A stretch of 36,758 bases of DNA from Isohypsibius dastychi (Eukaryota; Tardigrada; Eutardigrada; Parachela; Isohypsibiidae), in NCBI GenBank assembly GCA_034696485.1, contig JAQIWT010000092.1, positions 1-36,758 on the forward strand, read 5' to 3'. Shown here piece after piece: positions 33,154 to 36,758 of the stretch. A program made the translations under genes and the position numbers. The number at the start of each line of letters is the position of its first letter. The first letter of the stretch is position 1. Below the pieces are notes generated by a model. The model made no database searches, had not been told where the DNA came from, and was given only the letters and a program-made list of their open reading frames with translations.

Positions 33154-34201
33154 CCGTATTTTCCACTCTATGCGGCATCGAGACGCATAGTCTTTGCCTA
33201 CTCATTAGCGCGTTTTTTCCTCATCGGCGTGATGGTCAGGAAAGCTAGCTCGACTTCCATTTGGGGAAGTTTCTCCGCTTGGTATTTGAATCGAGCTGTT
33301 GACAGATCTATTTTTGTCAACTAAGAAAATGTAGAATGCAACTTTTTTCTCAGCCGAGATTGCTTTCTGACGTCGCCGCTCCAACGTTCCATCAATTCGA
33401 CGTCGAGTAAATCATACCAGTTCCAAAACTGCTCGGCGAGTGTTGCAAACTTCGCCATCCTCTTGCTCCACTTTGCCACTCCAAACATTCATCATCTTCC
33501 TGCAACAAAGTGCCATGTTTGAAAGAGCAACATCCCCACGATTGATAATCCTTATCATAACATCGAGGGCCAAGTCAAGTTTTCAAAATTTAGTTGAGTT
33601 TAATTGTAAACACATCACAAGTTGCATTTATGGCATCTGACCTTTCGAATGAGCTGATGGGAATATACTTGATCTTGGGGTATTATTTTAACGAGAACCC
33701 TGAAAGTTGATTTGATATTCTGGTTTTCTGAATGCTTCCCGTATCTTCATCCGAGTGGCCAAAAACGCCAAAAAAGGAAAAAAATAATTCTTCACTTTCC
33801 GTTGTTAGACCCTTGAAACCACTTCTGTCTCTCCAGGGGGTCTGTCGGAAGTCGATCCTTGTGGGCCATCCACCTTGGGCTGACCGGGAGAGAAAAGTAA
33901 CAAGAAATTCTAGAATAATTATTAAATTTGCTTAGAACCTCCGTTGGCTCACACAAAATACAGCTAGAAACTACGGTACGGTAAAGCAAGTCCTTGTGCC
34001 TCACTTCTCGATGACCTTTCAAAATATTTTGTAATTTTATGCCCCATCGGATCCAACAAAAATCTTTTTTTTTGCATTTGATAAATCTTCGATTATTGTG
34101 ACTGTATTTCTGTGTTCCAGCTACGCGTAATGGCAACCTATCAAATTTGTAAAGCAAATATCAGTCTAATGACAACATACGTACTATGCGAATGGTCACG
34201 T

Positions 34202-34209
34202 TGACGTCA
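34202..34209. promoter_or_regulatory. Perfect CRE-type palindrome TGACGTCA
   Basis: An exact CREB/ATF-type octamer lies 272 bases upstream of the TBC1D2-like ATG. A half-matching TGACGTCG occurs at 33368-33375. A single octamer is weak evidence, and its function is inferred. Confidence 0.3.
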
Positions 34210-34480
34210 CTTGTTGTGGTTTTCTGATCATTTGATTTGCAGCTTCACTTTTAGAAACATTGCTTTCTTGGATATTCCATCGATGAAAATGAAGATGTAA
34301 CAGCCGTCGTGTTTATAACCACAGACTGCTTTCATGCCATTCTGGAGTCTTATGTTCACGACATTTGGGAGACATCGAACCTTAATCAACTTGGAGCCAG
34401 TCAGCTGATCAATTATTTAATTCCAAATACCATCGAAATTTGAAAACAGCTCATATTGATCTTCCATTTTACACCGTCAA

Positions 34481-36665
34481 ATGGCGAAGTCATCAATAAT
34501 ATTGGTTGACCTGGGAAAGGACGATCAAGATACGGCAAACGAACCAACGGTGTTCTATAAAGAATTAACGCCATCTTCGTCAGATTCCGATTCTTTCGAA
34601 TCAAATCCCAAGAGCTCTGATGATCTTGGTATTTCAGTGGGAATAATCCGTCGTGAAAATGATAATATCCTCAGTCCATCTATACAACCAAGTGCGCCAC
34701 CAGTTATCCAGAAAGTTCATACAGACAAAATTCCTCACAAGTTATGTGGTTGGCTGGTTCGTCACAGACGTAAAGGATTTTTGAAATCTTCTGATAAGAA
34801 ATGGTACAGCTTCGTTGATGATCGCTGTAAATTACTCTGTTGTCAAAATCCTGGAGAGACAGATCCCATGGAAGTACTCGATATTGCGCGATGTGCGATT
34901 ACGGTTGACTCGGAATTCTGTGATATTCCAGGGGTCTTTTCTTTGAGGTTGGAGCATTCTTACCTTATTTGAAAGTTGTAATGCACAATATTCCATCAAC
35001 AATTTATTGTAGAAACTCTGCGGAGGGTACGGTTTGGACGCTGCAAGCTGCATCAAGTGAGGACATGAAGAGATGGATTCAGGAATTACAACGAAGGAGA
35101 GAGGAATATTTGAAGGCTCGTTCTTTGGAAGCTCTTCGATCGGTACCATCTAGCGTTTTCCGAATCGGCGGAGGAGCTGGACACAATATCGAAGATGTAT
35201 GTTCGTGAACAGAATTTCCATATCATGATTCATGAAATGCATTGCAAAATAAAGGAAAATCGGTCTGTGAGTGCGTCGGATTACGATTTCTGTGATTCGC
35301 GGGAGAATATTCCACTAGCTTCTGGAGACTCCAATGTTCTCATTACTTTTGATGACACTTCGATCCGGAGATCTGGTAACAACGTTACAGGTATGATAAG
35401 ACTCAAGTTAGATGGCAAGATCACAAAATTGACGCATTTTCCCGTCGTTCAGATCAAATGGCCCCCTTGGCCCCCTTGTTGACCCACTCAAAATCTGCAC
35501 TCGAAGCCCCGACTTTCTATCCAGAAACCGAATTGCGGTCCCCGAAGACCCGGTTGAAATCTTTTAGACAAATTTTCAATCCAAACGAAAAAGCTGGTGT
35601 GCCAGCTCAAAGTGTTGGACGCACTGAGAAAGCGCTTGAAGTGAGTTGTATACTTTTTTACGTGGCATCTTTTTGATGCCTTTTTTACAGGATCGGGTCC
35701 TTGTTCTGAAGGATGAACTGCTGTTGTCCAAAGAAGAATTGGTAGCCCAGAAAGAAATTGTTCGCATTCTGCGTCGGCAGCTCGATTTTACGACGAAAGA
35801 AAAAGAGGCACTGTATGTTTTTCAAATAGTATGCGAAATCGTCCGAAATTCAGATTACATGTTCGTCCAGCAAAACAATTGCTGGGGCATCTGATAGAGA
35901 GGCTGCGCAAATGGAAATATTGCGAGATCGTTGTCGACTCATTCTTGAGCTAGAAGAAGCTCTGCAGAATTCGCGGATGGAAAATCAGACTATGTTTCAG
36001 CGCAATGAGTGGGTTAATGTCAAAGTCGCTGGAAATCCAAATCTTATAATTTCGTTCTGCAGGATTATAAAATCGGAGCTGGTCGAGATGGCCAAGCAGA
36101 ACTCAAAATTACGGGAGGAGATGCGCACTAAAGACCACGCCATATTGCTTCTGAATGAGCAGATTCTGAAGCAAGATACTTTTCCGGCTCAAGAAGCGCC
36201 AAGAACCCTTCCACAAAGATCGGTTTCGCATAATGACGAACAATATCAGAAGATGAAGGTGAAATGATTCGAGTTCTTTCTCGATGGTCGGCGTGAAAAC
36301 TTTAGAAATATCGGTTTGTAGGATGCAATGGAAGCTTACAAGGAAAAGGTCAACTTTCTAAACGAAGAAATTGTAAACCAGAACAGCATGCGAACTGAAA
36401 TGATATCGCGTGAAGATGTTTTGTTATCTACCTTACTCGAATGGGAAGCGAAGTATGCCCGTCTGGAAAGTCGCCATCTTTTCACGCTGAAAAGTTTTGT
36501 GGAAAAAATGAAAGCTTCAGGTGAGAGACTAACTATGAATGGTAAATCACGGATTTTGGTTATCTTAGCATTTCTTCTTTCAGACGAAAATGCGAAGACC
36601 GATGAAGATCGTATCCGGGAAAGAATTCTTGAGGAAGCACTGGAAGGATCGGAAACAGATTCACA
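34481..36665 (+). CDS. TBC1D2: TBC1D2 (Armus)-like Rab GAP, PH and coiled-coil part; TBC domain off window
   Basis: Nine exons (34481-34947, 35013-35196, 35255-35390, 35453-35640, 35691-35812, 35898-36008, 36063-36258, 36322-36520, 36584-36665) splice in phase to 561 codons. A Ser/Asp-rich leader precedes a PH domain at about residues 87-195: KLCGWLVRHRRKGFLKSSDK, KWYSFVDDRCKLLCC, a DIARCAI strand, and the C-terminal helix DMKRWIQELQRRREEY, which matches the TBC1D2 pattern. A Ser/Pro linker is followed by a long coiled coil (DRVLVLKDELLLSKEELVAQ onward) to the window end. The frame would hit TGA at 36667-36669, but that TGA lies in GTGAGC directly after TCACA, a good donor. I therefore read it as an intron, with the TBC domain to the right. 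TBC1D2 is a GAP for Rab7 at endosomes and cell junctions. A gene that truly ends here would be a PH-coiled-coil protein without GAP activity. Confidence 0.8.
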
Positions 36666-36758
36666 GTGAGCTTCAATGCTACTAATTTCTGGTAGCTTTT
36701 GTTATATGGGCGTTCATCACAGTATCAAAGCTGTCAGCAACTGCGACAAATACGGATT

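Larger units (their letters stand above)
32995..34480. other. Divergent intergenic region between the myosin and TBC1D2-like genes
   Basis: This 1,486-bp stretch separates two divergent start codons. It holds a TATA box for the myosin gene (33144-33153, minus) and a perfect TGACGTCA palindrome on the TBC1D2-like side. No coding exon or RNA gene was recognised, though noncoding first exons could lie here. Confidence 0.55.

Noticed and set aside
1-36758. CRISPR arrays, prokaryotic operons, tRNA or rRNA genes, and transposons
   Set aside because: The genes are intron-rich eukaryotic genes. I saw no regularly spaced repeats, no cloverleaf, no transposase or reverse transcriptase motifs, and no long terminal repeats.

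Overview
This window is eukaryotic, from an animal with a compact genome. Seven protein-coding genes occupy about 36.8 kb. Almost every intron is short (mostly 45-150 nt) with ordinary GT-AG ends. A muscle myosin heavy chain, an inositol trisphosphate receptor and a central-pair-type ciliary protein point to a bilaterian with muscle and motile cilia. The myosin head and neck read closer to molluscan/flatworm-type sequences, as I remember them, than to arthropod or vertebrate ones, so a compact-genome spiralian is my best guess. This is inference; I cannot name the species.

Layout, left to right. (1) 48-6895, minus: the first 33 coding exons (about 1,626 codons) of an IP3 receptor; the pore-forming C-terminus lies beyond the left edge. 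(2) 7861-9392, minus: a three-dsRBD protein of the TRBP/PACT/Loquacious family. (3) 10181-16058, plus: a DLEC1 (CFAP81)-like ciliary protein in 25 exons, divergent from gene 2. (4) 17423-22209, plus: a single-pass membrane protein with a Cys-rich ectodomain, resembling the Shavenoid family. (5) 22294-23396, minus: an unrecognised two-exon protein with a C-terminal membrane anchor, tail-to-tail with gene 4 (84 bp between stop codons). (6) 24247-32994, minus: a complete muscle myosin heavy chain in 19 coding exons, 1,957 residues. (7) 34481-36665, plus: the PH and coiled-coil part of a TBC1D2 (Armus)-like Rab GAP; its TBC domain would lie beyond the right edge.

The most interesting feature is nested in the 689-nt intron between myosin exons 13 and 14: a 127-codon, Pro/Tyr/Ser-rich open exon with its own ATG, a TATA-like element upstream and a phase-0 donor. 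It would splice in frame to the rod exons and give a headless protein of about 967 residues. That is the design of molluscan catchin/myorod and Drosophila myosin rod protein. Other points of note are a probable AT-AC intron in the IP3 receptor, a changed IP3-binding loop, stop-free introns of 3n length (one would add a hydrophobic segment if retained), and poly(A) signals touching or abutting stop codons.

I spliced the genes by hand, checking reading phase across every junction. The summed coding lengths are whole codons for all complete genes. Family names rest on remembered sequence resemblance, not on searches.
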